Part shown: positions 7,950 through 15,838 of the stretch, one piece after another
Layout: each line of letters opens with the position of its first letter
Position numbering within the stretch: the stretch's first letter is position 1
Source: Paraburkholderia eburnea
GTDB taxonomy: Bacteria; Pseudomonadota; Gammaproteobacteria; Burkholderiales; Burkholderiaceae
Reading direction: 5' to 3'
DNA length: 64,000 nt
NCBI RefSeq assembly: GCF_002917095.1
Contig: NZ_PQGA01000007.1
Coordinates: 124,001-188,000 of the forward strand
The notes under the pieces: model-generated
Databases searched by the model: none
The model's input: the letters and a program-made list of their open reading frames with translations, nothing else
What the model was told of the DNA's origin: nothing
Position numbers and translations under genes: made by a program

Positions 7950-9320
7950 ATGTCCGTCTCGTTTCCACTTCCCCATGCGAAAGTGTTGCTGGCCAACGCA
8001 GAAGCGAACGTCACAAGGGTCCCGCAAGCACATCATCTGACAGGACTCCTACGACGTCTTGCCGATAAGTCAAACCAGCGATACTTCGACGCGATATGCG
8101 ATGCTGCATTCAGTCTCGACCCTGCTCTGTTGCGACAGCCCTTCGCTCCACCTGCTGGCGACAGTTGGCGTCGTGCCATTAGCGAACGTCGCAAGGAGGG
8201 GCTTCGTCCGTTTCTTCAGGATATGCATCACGTGGCGGAATATCAACGCCGGGATTGGAAACTTATATTCCGGATTGTGGGCATGCCTCGACGCTATAAA
8301 TACAATGCAATGCTTTGCAGCCGACTTGCTCGGGATGCGTTGAATATCGTGGGCGACCCCGAGTTTGGATGCCTGCATGCATTCTTCGAGCGATTCATAG
8401 AGCCAGGGGCCGGCTGGGAGCAATCTTCATTACGCAGCGCGCTGCTTGAAGCATTCCCGGGGCTTTATCCAGATTCACTTATTCAGAGTCTTGGTATATC
8501 CCATCCCGTCGGACTCGCCGATTTGGTCATCCTGAAGCGGATGGGTATCGTGGTCGATAAGAATTCTCAACTCAAGAATCCCTCCAGGTCCGCATGCCAA
8601 CAAGCAGTACTGTTCTATCGAGACATTGCTGCCAAGACGGGGCAGACATTCGAATATGTAGCGGCAGTCTTCAGAGCGAGCTTCGCCTGGTCGCGCTTTG
8701 ACACAAGAAGTTTCAGCATCTATCGTGCGGCGGTTTGCTTCGCATACGGGCCAAGGTGCCAAGCCTGTTCGCATGTATCGTATTGTCAAAAGCGGGACAT
8801 TGAACCGCTCACCCATGACCGTGCCAATAGATGGCTGAGTCTGTATCCAGAGTTCCAACATCATTTCTGCAACCTGCGCTCAACGCTCGGACAGCTACCA
8901 CACAGCGCGACCGACGCGGCAGTGTGGTGCCTTCGCTTTGAAACGGCTTTTCATGAGCGACCGGGGTTCAGAATACCGGACCCTGAATGTTTGAAGTCGG
9001 TCCGTGCCGCTCTGGTCACTTTACCAGCGACCGCCCTGCAGGAAGCCTGGAGACGATGGGCCGATGAACGATTTCCGCAGGACAGCCCCCTACTTATCCG
9101 GCGCGACTATCCGGCTGAATTCTGGCCGGTGGACAGCCTTGCCGACAGCAAGCTCCCGTGCGTACTGGAATTTTCACCTTTCCGGTTTTTCGCTGGCCAT
9201 GGAGACCTGTTGCTTGCGGAATATATTCGGCGGGGAGAGACCACAATACCTTTGCTCGCGGTTGATTGGGAGCAGGTTGCGGACATTATCGAAGACATGG
9301 ACTCAGCAACCTTAGCGTGA
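7950..9320 (+). CDS. Unknown protein with endonuclease III-type [4Fe-4S] signature
   Basis: The 456-aa protein carries Cys263, Cys270, Cys273 and Cys279. This exactly follows the C-x6-C-x2-C-x5-C iron-sulfur loop of endonuclease III and MutY. The preceding 120 residues are helical and include ALLEAFPGLYPDSLIQSLGI and GLADLVILKRMGIVVD, which may be a divergent HhH-GPD region; Asp191 could align with the catalytic Asp, but this is tentative. The N-terminal 160 residues and the 170 residues after the cluster are unrecognised and far longer than in housekeeping enzymes (about 210-360 aa). It ends the plus-strand module and converges on the XRE gene. I propose a DNA-binding or base-flipping iron-sulfur protein; the cysteine spacing is the firm evidence. 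Confidence 0.6.
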   Translation: MSVSFPLPHAKVLLANAEANVTRVPQAHHLTGLLRRLADKSNQRYFDAICDAAFSLDPALLRQPFAPPAGDSWRRAISERRKEGLRPFLQDMHHVAEYQRRDWKLIFRIVGMPRRYKYNAMLCSRLARDALNIVGDPEFGCLHAFFERFIEPGAGWEQSSLRSALLEAFPGLYPDSLIQSLGISHPVGLADLVILKRMGIVVDKNSQLKNPSRSACQQAVLFYRDIAAKTGQTFEYVAAVFRASFAWSRFDTRSFSIYRAAVCFAYGPRCQACSHVSYCQKRDIEPLTHDRANRWLSLYPEFQHHFCNLRSTLGQLPHSATDAAVWCLRFETAFHERPGFRIPDPECLKSVRAALVTLPATALQEAWRRWADERFPQDSPLLIRRDYPAEFWPVDSLADSKLPCVLEFSPFRFFAGHGDLLLAEYIRRGETTIPLLAVDWEQVADIIEDMDSATLA

Positions 9321-9359
9321 AGCTGTGTCCGGGATTGCAGGGTCAACTCCACTGGACGC

Positions 9360-9695
9360 TTAACCGGAAGCCTTGATGGAAAACTCTGCCTCAATCAGCG
9401 GTCTGACGCGCTTGCGCTCGGACCTCGACAGATGCCCCCAGACAAGTATCACATTGGCAAGCTCGTCATCGTCGCAATAAAAATACGCTGTGGGTAAGTG
9501 CAGTGCCTTGGCGAGCTTGACTGCAATGTCGAACGCAGGCTCATGCGTTCCCGTTTCGTAGCGGCTCATTCTTGCACTGGCCGTGCCTTCGTCCAGCCCA
9601 ATTTGAACGCCCAAACGGTCCTGCGGAATACCAACCAGCCGCCTTGCATCACGCAAGCGGCGTCCAAAAACAGTGGTTGGTTCCTTCGTGGCCAT
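9360..9695 (-). CDS. XRE-family helix-turn-helix regulator
   Basis: The 111-aa protein begins MATKEPTTVFGRRLRDARRL. A typical lambda-repressor-like HTH follows: LVGIPQDRLGVQIGLDEGTA, then ARMSRYETGTHEP and VKLAKALHLPTAYFYCDDDE. A longer reading with a start at 9824 is rejected because its extra 43 residues look non-coding and span the operator palindromes. The C-terminal 25 residues are not a recognised effector domain. It is convergent with the iron-sulfur protein gene. Two copies of a palindrome directly before the start suggest negative autoregulation. It may also be the repressor of the neighbouring module. Confidence 0.85.
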   Translation of the reverse strand: MATKEPTTVFGRRLRDARRLVGIPQDRLGVQIGLDEGTASARMSRYETGTHEPAFDIAVKLAKALHLPTAYFYCDDDELANVILVWGHLSRSERKRVRPLIEAEFSIKASG

Positions 9696-9696
9696 C

Positions 9697-9744
9697 CTAC
9701 GACTATCGTAGAATTTACTTGCCGTTTCTCTACGTAATTCGTAG
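9697..9744 (-). promoter_or_regulatory. Paired CTACG-N5-CGTAG operators of the XRE gene
   Basis: Two inverted repeats of the same half-site occur at 9697-9711 (CTACG-ACTAT-CGTAG) and 9730-9744 (CTACG-TAATT-CGTAG). They are 33 bp apart, centre to centre, about three helical turns. The first touches the ATG at 9695 and would cover the ribosome binding site region. This is the usual arrangement for cooperative autorepression by XRE dimers. A related TCGTAGAAT string occurs near 2864 in the WYL promoter region. Confidence 0.6.
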
Positions 9745-9820
9745 ACTACGTTGCCTGCGAAAGCCGAATCGCACGACGCAAGCCATACGCAATAACCGCT
9801 CGACTTGCAGGCGACTAGTT

Positions 9821-10222
9821 TCACTCGACCGGCCGGGGTACGGAATCTTCCCGTATCCTGCGCACGATAGCCTCGGCATCCCCGTGTCCTTTCGTGTTCG
9901 CGCCACTGTTGGACAACACGAGGCCTTTCACGGTTCGTTTGCCCCGCGCGAAAGCTTTGAGCGCAGCCAAGACCGCTAACGGTGTTCCGAGTGAGTGACC
10001 GACGAGAATTACGGCTTCATCGTCAGAGATTGCATCTACGATGCGATTTGCGATGGAGTTCAAGTCGAATGGACCGTCGTCCTCCAGCCAAGCCAATGCT
10101 TCTGCTTTCAGCCCTGAGGTCACAGCACACTGCTTGTAGACGAATGGACTGCACATCGCGCCTGGCAAGCAAACCAAAGTGGGGAATTTCGAATCACCAG
10201 TGGCTAGAGGAACTATGCGCAT
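9821..10222 (-). pseudogene. 5' fragment of an alpha/beta-hydrolase gene
   Basis: The frame from the ATG at 10222 encodes 133 residues of an alpha/beta-hydrolase. Strand beta-3 reads FPTLVCLPGAMCSPFVYK, and the nucleophile elbow GHSLGTPLAVLAAL has the expected G-x-S-x-G serine. It then reads VLSNSGANTKGHGDAEAIVR and stops at an abnormal SVPRPVE tail. Intact members are about 230-260 aa, so the lid and the Asp/His residues are missing. Homology breaks near 9840. I interpret it as cut at the right edge of the WYL/Sir2/glycosylase-like module. It might still be translated, but is unlikely to be active. Confidence 0.6.
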
Positions 10223-10565
10223 TACCGAGGCTTGTAGATAGACAGATGCATACGAAAGCGGAGGCGCTCTCCGCTCCACGTCTACAAGCTGGCAAAGCGG
10301 GCTCCCGACCCACCTTACCGCAGTTCCACAATGTCCGTCTCGATGCTGGCATGAGATAGCCCTACCGCCGACGGGCCGAATGTCGATGCTTTGTGGGCTC
10401 TGGAGGAGCCTATCCAGACCAGAGCCCACCAGCATGACAAGAAGTCACCCCCGACTCTCGTTGTCGAATCGAACGTATCAGCGTCGACGACGACCACCGA
10501 CTGCCCTGCTTCGGACTGTGTGTGGTCTACGTCGAGACGACATAGTTCCAAACGACGTTCGAGAC
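10223..10565. other. Intergenic region with nested inverted repeats
   Basis: These 343 bp carry no convincing gene. A 9-bp inverted repeat (GCTTGTAGA at 10230-10238 and TCTACAAGC at 10281-10289) encloses a smaller hairpin (GCGGAG-N5-CTCCGC, 10258-10274). The structure lies just before the start of the hydrolase fragment, so it may be that gene's former operator or attenuator. The rest shows nothing recognisable. Confidence 0.4.
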
Positions 10566-11309
10566 TCAAAAATCCTGCGCGGTCGGGCGCAGAACAATTT
10601 CGTTGATATCCACGTTTGCCGGCTCATCGATGGCGTACGCAATGGCCCGTGCCACGGAATCCGCCGGAATCGCCAGCTTGTAGAACTCTTTGACGAACTG
10701 GCTGCTTTCCTCATGGCTGCTGCCCAGTTTCAGTTCTGAGTCGACGGCACCCGGCTCAATGGTCGTCGTGCGAATCGACCCACCAACTTCATGGCGCAAA
10801 CCCTCCGAAATTGCGCGTACCGCGTACTTTGTTCCGCTGTACACCGTGCCACCAGGACTGAATACCTTGATGGCCGCCACGGAGGCAATGTTGATGAAGT
10901 GCCCGCTTGCTTGTTGCTGGAAGACCGGCAGCGCGGCGGCGATGCCGTACAGGACGCCCTTCACGTTGATGTCAATCATGCGGTCCCATTCATCGACTTT
11001 GCGTTCGCTCATCGGCGCGATGGCCATCAGGCCAGCATTGTTGACCAGAACGTCCAGGCGACCGAAGACCTTCACTGCGGTGTCGATGAGGTTCTGCACC
11101 TGTTCGACTTTAGTCACATCGGTCGCGACCACTTCGACCTTGCCGCCCGCAGCACGAATTTCGTCCGCGAGGGCGTTCATCATTTCGACCCGGCGTGCGC
11201 CGAGGACAACCGAGGCACCGCGCGCGGCCAGCAAACGCGCCGTCGCGGCACCCAGACCGCTGCTTGCACCGGTGATAACGACAACCTTTCCTTCGGTATT
11301 GTTGCTCAT
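10566..11309 (-). CDS. SDR-family NAD(P)-dependent oxidoreductase
   Basis: The 247-aa protein is a classical short-chain dehydrogenase. It has the cofactor motif TGASSGLG near residues 14-21, DVTKVEQVQNLID, the NNAG motif in LVNNAGLMAIAPM, and the active-site set Ser (INIASVAAI) and Tyr-x-x-x-Lys (YSGTKYAV). The ARR after the second strand favours NADP(H). I start at 11309 because GAGGAAAATC precedes this ATG; an upstream ATG adds only MTRKI. It is divergent from a LysR gene 118 bp away, the typical layout for a LysR-controlled oxidoreductase. The substrate is unknown; the type resembles YdfG or clavaldehyde dehydrogenase-like SDRs. Confidence 0.9.
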   Translation of the reverse strand: MSNNTEGKVVVITGASSGLGAATARLLAARGASVVLGARRVEMMNALADEIRAAGGKVEVVATDVTKVEQVQNLIDTAVKVFGRLDVLVNNAGLMAIAPMSERKVDEWDRMIDINVKGVLYGIAAALPVFQQQASGHFINIASVAAIKVFSPGGTVYSGTKYAVRAISEGLRHEVGGSIRTTTIEPGAVDSELKLGSSHEESSQFVKEFYKLAIPADSVARAIAYAIDEPANVDINEIVLRPTAQDF

Positions 11310-11403
11310 GATTTTCCTCGTCAAGTGAGATGAACAAATCCAACATGAAGAGGAGTCTATGAACGCCGACTACTCCAGTAAATGGAAATGCTAAGATTAC
11401 TGA

Positions 11404-11420
11404 ATTCCACTTTCTGGAAT
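11404..11420. promoter_or_regulatory. LysR-type operator between SDR and lysR genes
   Basis: ATTCCA-CTTTC-TGGAAT is a perfect 6-bp-arm palindrome that contains a T-N11-A LysR core. It ends 7 bp before the ATG of the LysR gene and lies about 95 bp from the divergent SDR start. That placement fits autorepression of the regulator together with control of the SDR gene. Confidence 0.6.
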
Positions 11421-11427
11421 CAAAACC

Positions 11428-12324
11428 ATGCAGAATCGGCTGGAGATGTTGCGCATCTTCGTGGCTGCGGCAGAGTCAGAAAGCTTCAAAGCAGCGGCGG
11501 CGCAGCTTGGCATCTCGCCGCAAGCCGTCACGCGGGCTGTGCAGGACCTTGAGCGGCTGCACGGCGAAGTCCTCTTCCACCGCAGCACGCGCGGCATACA
11601 AGTCACCACGTACGGCGAAGCGCTGGCGAACCGCGCGAAGACCAGCGTTCGCGAGTTGGACGAGTTGTTCCTCCAGGCTCCGCAACGGCAAGCGCAAGAA
11701 CTTGAAGGTATTGTTCGCTTGACGGCACCAGTCGTGCTGGGACGCAGATGGTTGATGCCTGTGCTGGAAAACCTGAGCAACACGCATCCACTCTTGCGGT
11801 TCGATTTGCACCTGAGCGACGCTCGCGCCGCGGTCGTGGACGACCGCATCGATATCGGGGTGCGTTACGGACCAGTCCATGACAACCGTTTCGTCGCGCG
11901 CCGCGTCGCGGCGCCCGAATTCCGCATCGTCGGCACGCCAGACCTGATTGCACGTCATGGCAAGCCGGTCAACATCGAACAGTTGAATGACCTCCCGACG
12001 ACTGCTTTGCGCGATATCAGCTCTGGCAAAGCCTGGCCCTGGTACTTTGCCGACGGAGACCAGTTGCTTCCTGCATCGCCGCGCTTCGCCAGCAACGACG
12101 GCGAAGCCGAGTGCCAAGCCATTCTGGCCGGAATGGGCTTTGGACAGATTCCGGCTTATCTCGCCGACCAGTACATCGCGGACGGCAGCTTGGTGCCAGT
12201 TCTGGAGCGATTCACTCCCGAACCATGGGAAATCTATGTCTATCGCCCGCAGCGCGGCCCCGTTCCGGCGCGGGTCAGACTGGTGTTTGATTCGCTCGTA
12301 GCGGCAATCGCGAAATATGCGTGA
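11428..12324 (+). CDS. LysR-family transcriptional regulator
   Basis: The 298-aa protein has the N-terminal winged HTH of LysR regulators (LRIFVAAAESESFKAAAAQL, then a segment ending in SPQAVTRAVQDLE and RSTRGIQVT). The effector-binding domain has DIGVRYGPVHDNRFVARRVA and IVGTPDLIARHG. Length and layout match the CrgA/YafC-like subgroup. A perfect LysR palindrome lies just upstream. It is divergent from the SDR gene, its most likely target; the inducer is unknown. Confidence 0.92.
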   Translation: MQNRLEMLRIFVAAAESESFKAAAAQLGISPQAVTRAVQDLERLHGEVLFHRSTRGIQVTTYGEALANRAKTSVRELDELFLQAPQRQAQELEGIVRLTAPVVLGRRWLMPVLENLSNTHPLLRFDLHLSDARAAVVDDRIDIGVRYGPVHDNRFVARRVAAPEFRIVGTPDLIARHGKPVNIEQLNDLPTTALRDISSGKAWPWYFADGDQLLPASPRFASNDGEAECQAILAGMGFGQIPAYLADQYIADGSLVPVLERFTPEPWEIYVYRPQRGPVPARVRLVFDSLVAAIAKYA

Positions 12325-12546
12325 TGCGCACTTCGATTGCGGGCAAACGGCTTTCAGAGTACGGACTGCCCGCTCGCGCCAGACGAAGCGCGCGACAACT
12401 GAGAAGCTGAGGTAAGTATCGCCTCGGTGCCTTTCGCTCTAGCAACGCCTCATGCTTATAGCACCACAATGGCTAGACTTTCAGAATAGAAGTCGCTAGC
12501 CTGACAGCGAGTCCTGAGCCGTTTAGCCGACGTTAAGGAGCCGCAC

Positions 12547-12855
12547 ATGAACGTGAGCACCGAAACACTGGTTGAGATGTTACGAGAGGTAGAAACTGAG
12601 GACCCAATCGATTACGCCGATTTGCCGTTCGGGGAGAACGAGCTCAGACACCTGGTGATGAACTCACTCGTCGAAAGGCATCATGTAATTGAACGTGACA
12701 TGGGGGCCTCGGATTTGCATGCCATGTACCTTCTAAGTACGGCGAAGCTCGTGTTAGAGAATACAGTATTGCATGCCCGACTGCTCATCCTTCAAGGTCG
12801 GCAGGTAGATATCAAGTCGCTTCTTGAGCCGTTCATGCTCAGGGGAAACCGGTAG
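12547..12855 (+). CDS. Hypothetical protein, 102 aa
   Basis: This 102-aa, mostly alpha-helical protein (MNVSTETLVEMLREVETEDP) is preceded by a strong AAGGAG six bases before the ATG, which supports real translation. It has no signal peptide, membrane helix or recognised motif; the sequence is acidic in the N-terminal half. It stands alone, with 222 bp before and 216 bp after. I do not recognise the family. Confidence 0.6.
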   Translation: MNVSTETLVEMLREVETEDPIDYADLPFGENELRHLVMNSLVERHHVIERDMGASDLHAMYLLSTAKLVLENTVLHARLLILQGRQVDIKSLLEPFMLRGNR

Positions 12856-12932
12856 AGCTAGGTGTTGAATCGCTTAGGGCGGCCTTGCACCTTAGCCATC
12901 AAAATATAAACCTGCTACCTAGATATGTCTTT

Positions 12933-12996
12933 AAGACTCTATTCTCTTAAATAGCTACCTTGACATTCAAGTCATATGTAGATGGGAGTCTTTTTT
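12933..12996 (+). terminator. Possible terminator after the 102-aa gene
   Basis: AAGACTC at 12933-12939 can pair with GAGTCTT at 12986-12992, and the right arm runs into a run of T (12991-12996). The loop is long (about 46 nt) and AU-rich, so folding is uncertain. The position, about 80 bp after the stop codon at 12855, is suitable for termination of plus-strand transcription. Confidence 0.35.
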
Positions 12997-13002
12997 GTAT
13001 CA

Positions 13003-13036
13003 GACGAGGCATCTGAATCTTCGAAGATGCCTCGTC
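13003..13036. terminator. 12-bp hairpin after the maleylacetate reductase gene
   Basis: GACGAGGCATCT (13003-13014) and AGATGCCTCGTC (13025-13036) form a perfect 12-bp stem with a 10-nt loop. It lies 36 bp beyond the stop of the last operon gene. There is no U-run on the minus transcript, so it may protect the mRNA 3' end or act with Rho rather than terminate alone. Confidence 0.5.
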
Positions 13037-13071
13037 CTGACAGTCTACAGGTCATAAAATTTACAACGGTT

Positions 13072-14133
13072 TCAGGCCTGTGGACGGCTGCCCTCCCATG
13101 CGCGTTGGAGCAACTCACGAATCGGCCCAGCTTCGATAGGACGCGGGTTCCAATAAGGGTTAGACATAGCCACGTCGCAGGCATGGTCCAAGTCATCCTC
13201 ACCCAGTCCAATCTCCTTCAAGCCAGTCGGAACACCTAGCTCAAGATTCAACGCATAGAGTCCGTCTGCGGCGTCCTCAGCGCCGACCGCCCTTGCAATA
13301 CGCTCCATCGCGTCCGCGGCTTCTGGCGCGTTGTAGGCAAGAGAATGCGGAAGAACAATTGCGTGCGTTTCAGCGTGCGGTAAGTTGAACGTTCCACCGA
13401 GCGTATGGCAGAGCTTGTGATGGAGGGCCATCCCAACATTGCCGAGAACCATCCCGCAGAGCCACGCACCGTAGAGACACTCGCTGCGCGCGTCCATGCT
13501 CCGATTATTCTTCTTGATGCCACGAAGACCCTTCGCGAGCGAATGAATGCCCTCTTCGGCCATCAATGCCATGACCGGATTGCCGTCTTTTGCATACAAG
13601 CCTTCCGCCGCATGAGCAATCGCGTTCAAACCGCTGACAAAGGATAGCTGCGCCGGGAGACCAACCGATAGTTCAGGGTCGTAGAGCACCGTCTTGGGGA
13701 GCACCCGCTGGTCGCGCCCCGTACGCTTCAAGCCGTCCTCGGTAATGCCGTAAATCGGCGTCATCTCCGAGCCAGCATACGTCGTAGGGATTGCGATGAT
13801 TGGAAGCGACGACTCAAGCGCGATGGCCTTGCCGAGCCCAATCGTCGAGCCTCCGCCTATAGCAACCGCGCAGTCCGCTCCGACTTCCTTCGCGTACTCT
13901 CGCGCCTTTCGAGCATTCTCGATAGGGACGTGCATCTGTGCGCCATCAAACACGCCGGCACTGGACGGTCCAAGCAGCGAATGGACCACCTCTGCCTGAG
14001 TGCGCTGCTCTGGCGTGCAAAGAACAAGTGCACGGCGAGCGCCCAACGTTTCGACCTCTTGCTGGACCAGTTTCATACTGCCCTGGCCGAAAACTACGCG
14101 CGAGGAGTGGGTCGTATAAGTGAAGTCATACAT
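13072..14133 (-). CDS. Maleylacetate reductase (Fe-ADH family)
   Basis: The 353-aa protein belongs to the iron-containing alcohol dehydrogenase superfamily and matches maleylacetate reductases. It starts YDFTYTTHSSRVVFGQGSM, has the NAD-binding GADCAVAIGGGSTIGLGKAI, IAIPTTYAGSEMTPIYGIT, and LHHKLCHTLGGTFNLPHAETH. The enzyme reduces maleylacetate to 3-oxoadipate with NAD(P)H, the step after intradiol cleavage of hydroxyquinol. It is the last gene of the minus-strand operon headed by the hydroxyquinol dioxygenase gene, which supports this assignment. Length is normal (about 350 aa). Confidence 0.92.
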   Translation of the reverse strand: MYDFTYTTHSSRVVFGQGSMKLVQQEVETLGARRALVLCTPEQRTQAEVVHSLLGPSSAGVFDGAQMHVPIENARKAREYAKEVGADCAVAIGGGSTIGLGKAIALESSLPIIAIPTTYAGSEMTPIYGITEDGLKRTGRDQRVLPKTVLYDPELSVGLPAQLSFVSGLNAIAHAAEGLYAKDGNPVMALMAEEGIHSLAKGLRGIKKNNRSMDARSECLYGAWLCGMVLGNVGMALHHKLCHTLGGTFNLPHAETHAIVLPHSLAYNAPEAADAMERIARAVGAEDAADGLYALNLELGVPTGLKEIGLGEDDLDHACDVAMSNPYWNPRPIEAGPIRELLQRAWEGSRPQA

Positions 14134-14172
14134 GAGCTGATTGTTCCGCTATGTGTCAGACAGGTGCGAGCA

Positions 14173-14469
14173 TCAGACGTAATCGACCTGATGCCGCGCA
14201 ATCCGGCAGTCTCCAAGAACCTGCTTAACGCGCAGATGCTCTGGATGCGAAGCATAGGCCTCCAGGTCAGCGACAGTCTCGAACTCGGTGTACAGCACAA
14301 CATCACACGCGTAGTCGACGTTGCTCACATCCATGCCGACTTCGAGTTTCGAGAGCCCTGGAATCTTTCCGGTGAGACTCTCGAAAGCGGTTTTGACAAA
14401 CTGTGCCGTATCCTTCTTCTGTTCCGGCGTCTCGCCGCGAACGTCCCACATAACGATGTGCTTAATCAT
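14173..14469 (-). CDS. DABB (stress-responsive A/B barrel) protein
   Basis: The 98-aa protein has the dimeric alpha/beta-barrel pattern: IKHIVMWDVRGETPEQK, an amphipathic helix (FVKTAFESLTGKIPG), LEVGMDVSNVDYACDVVLY, and ASHPEHLRVKQVLGDC with a final R-HQVDYV strand. DABB proteins include olivetolic acid cyclase, which makes an aromatic ring, and uncharacterised bacterial catabolic proteins. It sits 39 bp upstream of the maleylacetate reductase gene in the same operon. I suggest a part in ring dehydration, aromatisation or in handling a reactive ketone; this is inference. Confidence 0.85.
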   Translation of the reverse strand: MIKHIVMWDVRGETPEQKKDTAQFVKTAFESLTGKIPGLSKLEVGMDVSNVDYACDVVLYTEFETVADLEAYASHPEHLRVKQVLGDCRIARHQVDYV

Positions 14470-14628
14470 GTCGTTTCCGTCATTTGATTGCGGCGTCAGG
14501 CTAGCGCCGATATCGCTTCCAGAGACTCAGAGCCGAGGCTCAGAATGCCGCCTATCGCCAATTCTTCCGCGCGAAATTTGCAACCCAGAAGTAATGCTCT
14601 CTCAGAGTTCCAACACGTGACGCTGTAA

Positions 14629-15837
14629 TCAGGCTTTGTTCTTGTTGTAGACATCCACGAACACTGCAGCAAGCAGCACGATGCCCTTAATAACCTGTTG
14701 ATAGTCGACACCGATACCCATGATGGACATGCCGTTGTTCATGACGCCCATGATGAAAGCGCCAACGACCGCCCCAACAACCTTCCCAACGCCACCGGAT
14801 GCAGAGGCACCGCCGATAAAGCACGCTGCGATGACATCCAGTTCGAAGCCAGTCCCCGCTTTCGGGGTACCACTGTTCAGACGCGCGGCGAAGATAATTC
14901 CGGCCAGCGCTGCAAGTACCCCCATGTTCACAAAAGTGAGGAAGCTCACCGCGGGTACGCTGACGCCAGAGAGTCGCGCAGCCTTTGCGTTGCCCCCCAC
15001 TGCATAGACCCGGCGCCCAATCGTCGTTCGATTCATCACAAACGTGTACAGGCCAATCAGGACGCCCATGATGACGAGCACCGTTGGCAACCCACGATAA
15101 GACGCAAGGAGGTAGCAGAAGTAGACGATGAGGCCAGTGAGAACGACGTTCTTCGCGACGAACATCGAAAACGACCCCTTCTCCATTCCATATTTAGTGG
15201 CGGCGGCACGATGGCGTAGCTCAATGGCGAAGAATGCAGCACCGACCAACACACCAAGCACGATGGACGTAATATGCAGGTCCTGGCCGCGGAACACATC
15301 AGGGATGAAGCCCGAGCTCACCGCCGCAAAGCTGTCGGGGAAAGGACCAATCGATTGCCCCTGAAGAACCAGGTTCGTCAAACCACGGAACACCAACATA
15401 CCAGCCAGCGTCACGATGAACGACGGCATCCGCCAAAATGCAATCCAATAGCCTTGTATCGCACCGATAAGGGCGCCCGCCACAATACAGATGATGGTGG
15501 CCAGCACGTAGTTGACGTTGAACTGCACCATCAAGACCGCAGCAAGCGCACCGACGAGGCCGGCGGTCGAGCCCACTGAAAGGTCAATATGCCCAGCGAC
15601 AATCACCATCAGCATCCCAAGGGCCATGATGACGATGTAGCTGTTCTGCAAGACAAGGTTGGTAAGGTTCAGCGGCTGCATCAGCACGCCGCCTGTCGCA
15701 ACCTGGAAGAAAATCATGATGACGATGAGCGAGAATAGCAAACCATATTCGCTGGCGCCGCGCTTAATCACGTCAATGATTTCGCTTTTCTTGACCTCGG
15801 CCTCCTGAGGAGCCGTCGGTGAGAGAGCTTTACGCAT
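14629..15837 (-). CDS. gguB: Sugar ABC transporter permease, GguB/XylH type
   Basis: The 402-aa inner-membrane protein has about ten hydrophobic segments and belongs to the ribose/xylose permease family: YIVIMALGMLMVIVAGHIDL followed by SVGSTAGLVGALAAVLM, then FIGGASASGGVGKVVGAVVGAF near the end. The length and the long N-terminal cytoplasmic stretch fit GguB/XylH (about 400 aa). I start at 15837 because GGAGG lies 8 bp before this ATG; it follows directly on the ATPase stop. It forms the membrane channel for the ChvE-like binding protein encoded upstream. Confidence 0.9.
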   Translation of the reverse strand: MRKALSPTAPQEAEVKKSEIIDVIKRGASEYGLLFSLIVIMIFFQVATGGVLMQPLNLTNLVLQNSYIVIMALGMLMVIVAGHIDLSVGSTAGLVGALAAVLMVQFNVNYVLATIICIVAGALIGAIQGYWIAFWRMPSFIVTLAGMLVFRGLTNLVLQGQSIGPFPDSFAAVSSGFIPDVFRGQDLHITSIVLGVLVGAAFFAIELRHRAAATKYGMEKGSFSMFVAKNVVLTGLIVYFCYLLASYRGLPTVLVIMGVLIGLYTFVMNRTTIGRRVYAVGGNAKAARLSGVSVPAVSFLTFVNMGVLAALAGIIFAARLNSGTPKAGTGFELDVIAACFIGGASASGGVGKVVGAVVGAFIMGVMNNGMSIMGIGVDYQQVIKGIVLLAAVFVDVYNKNKA

Positions 15838-15838
15838 T

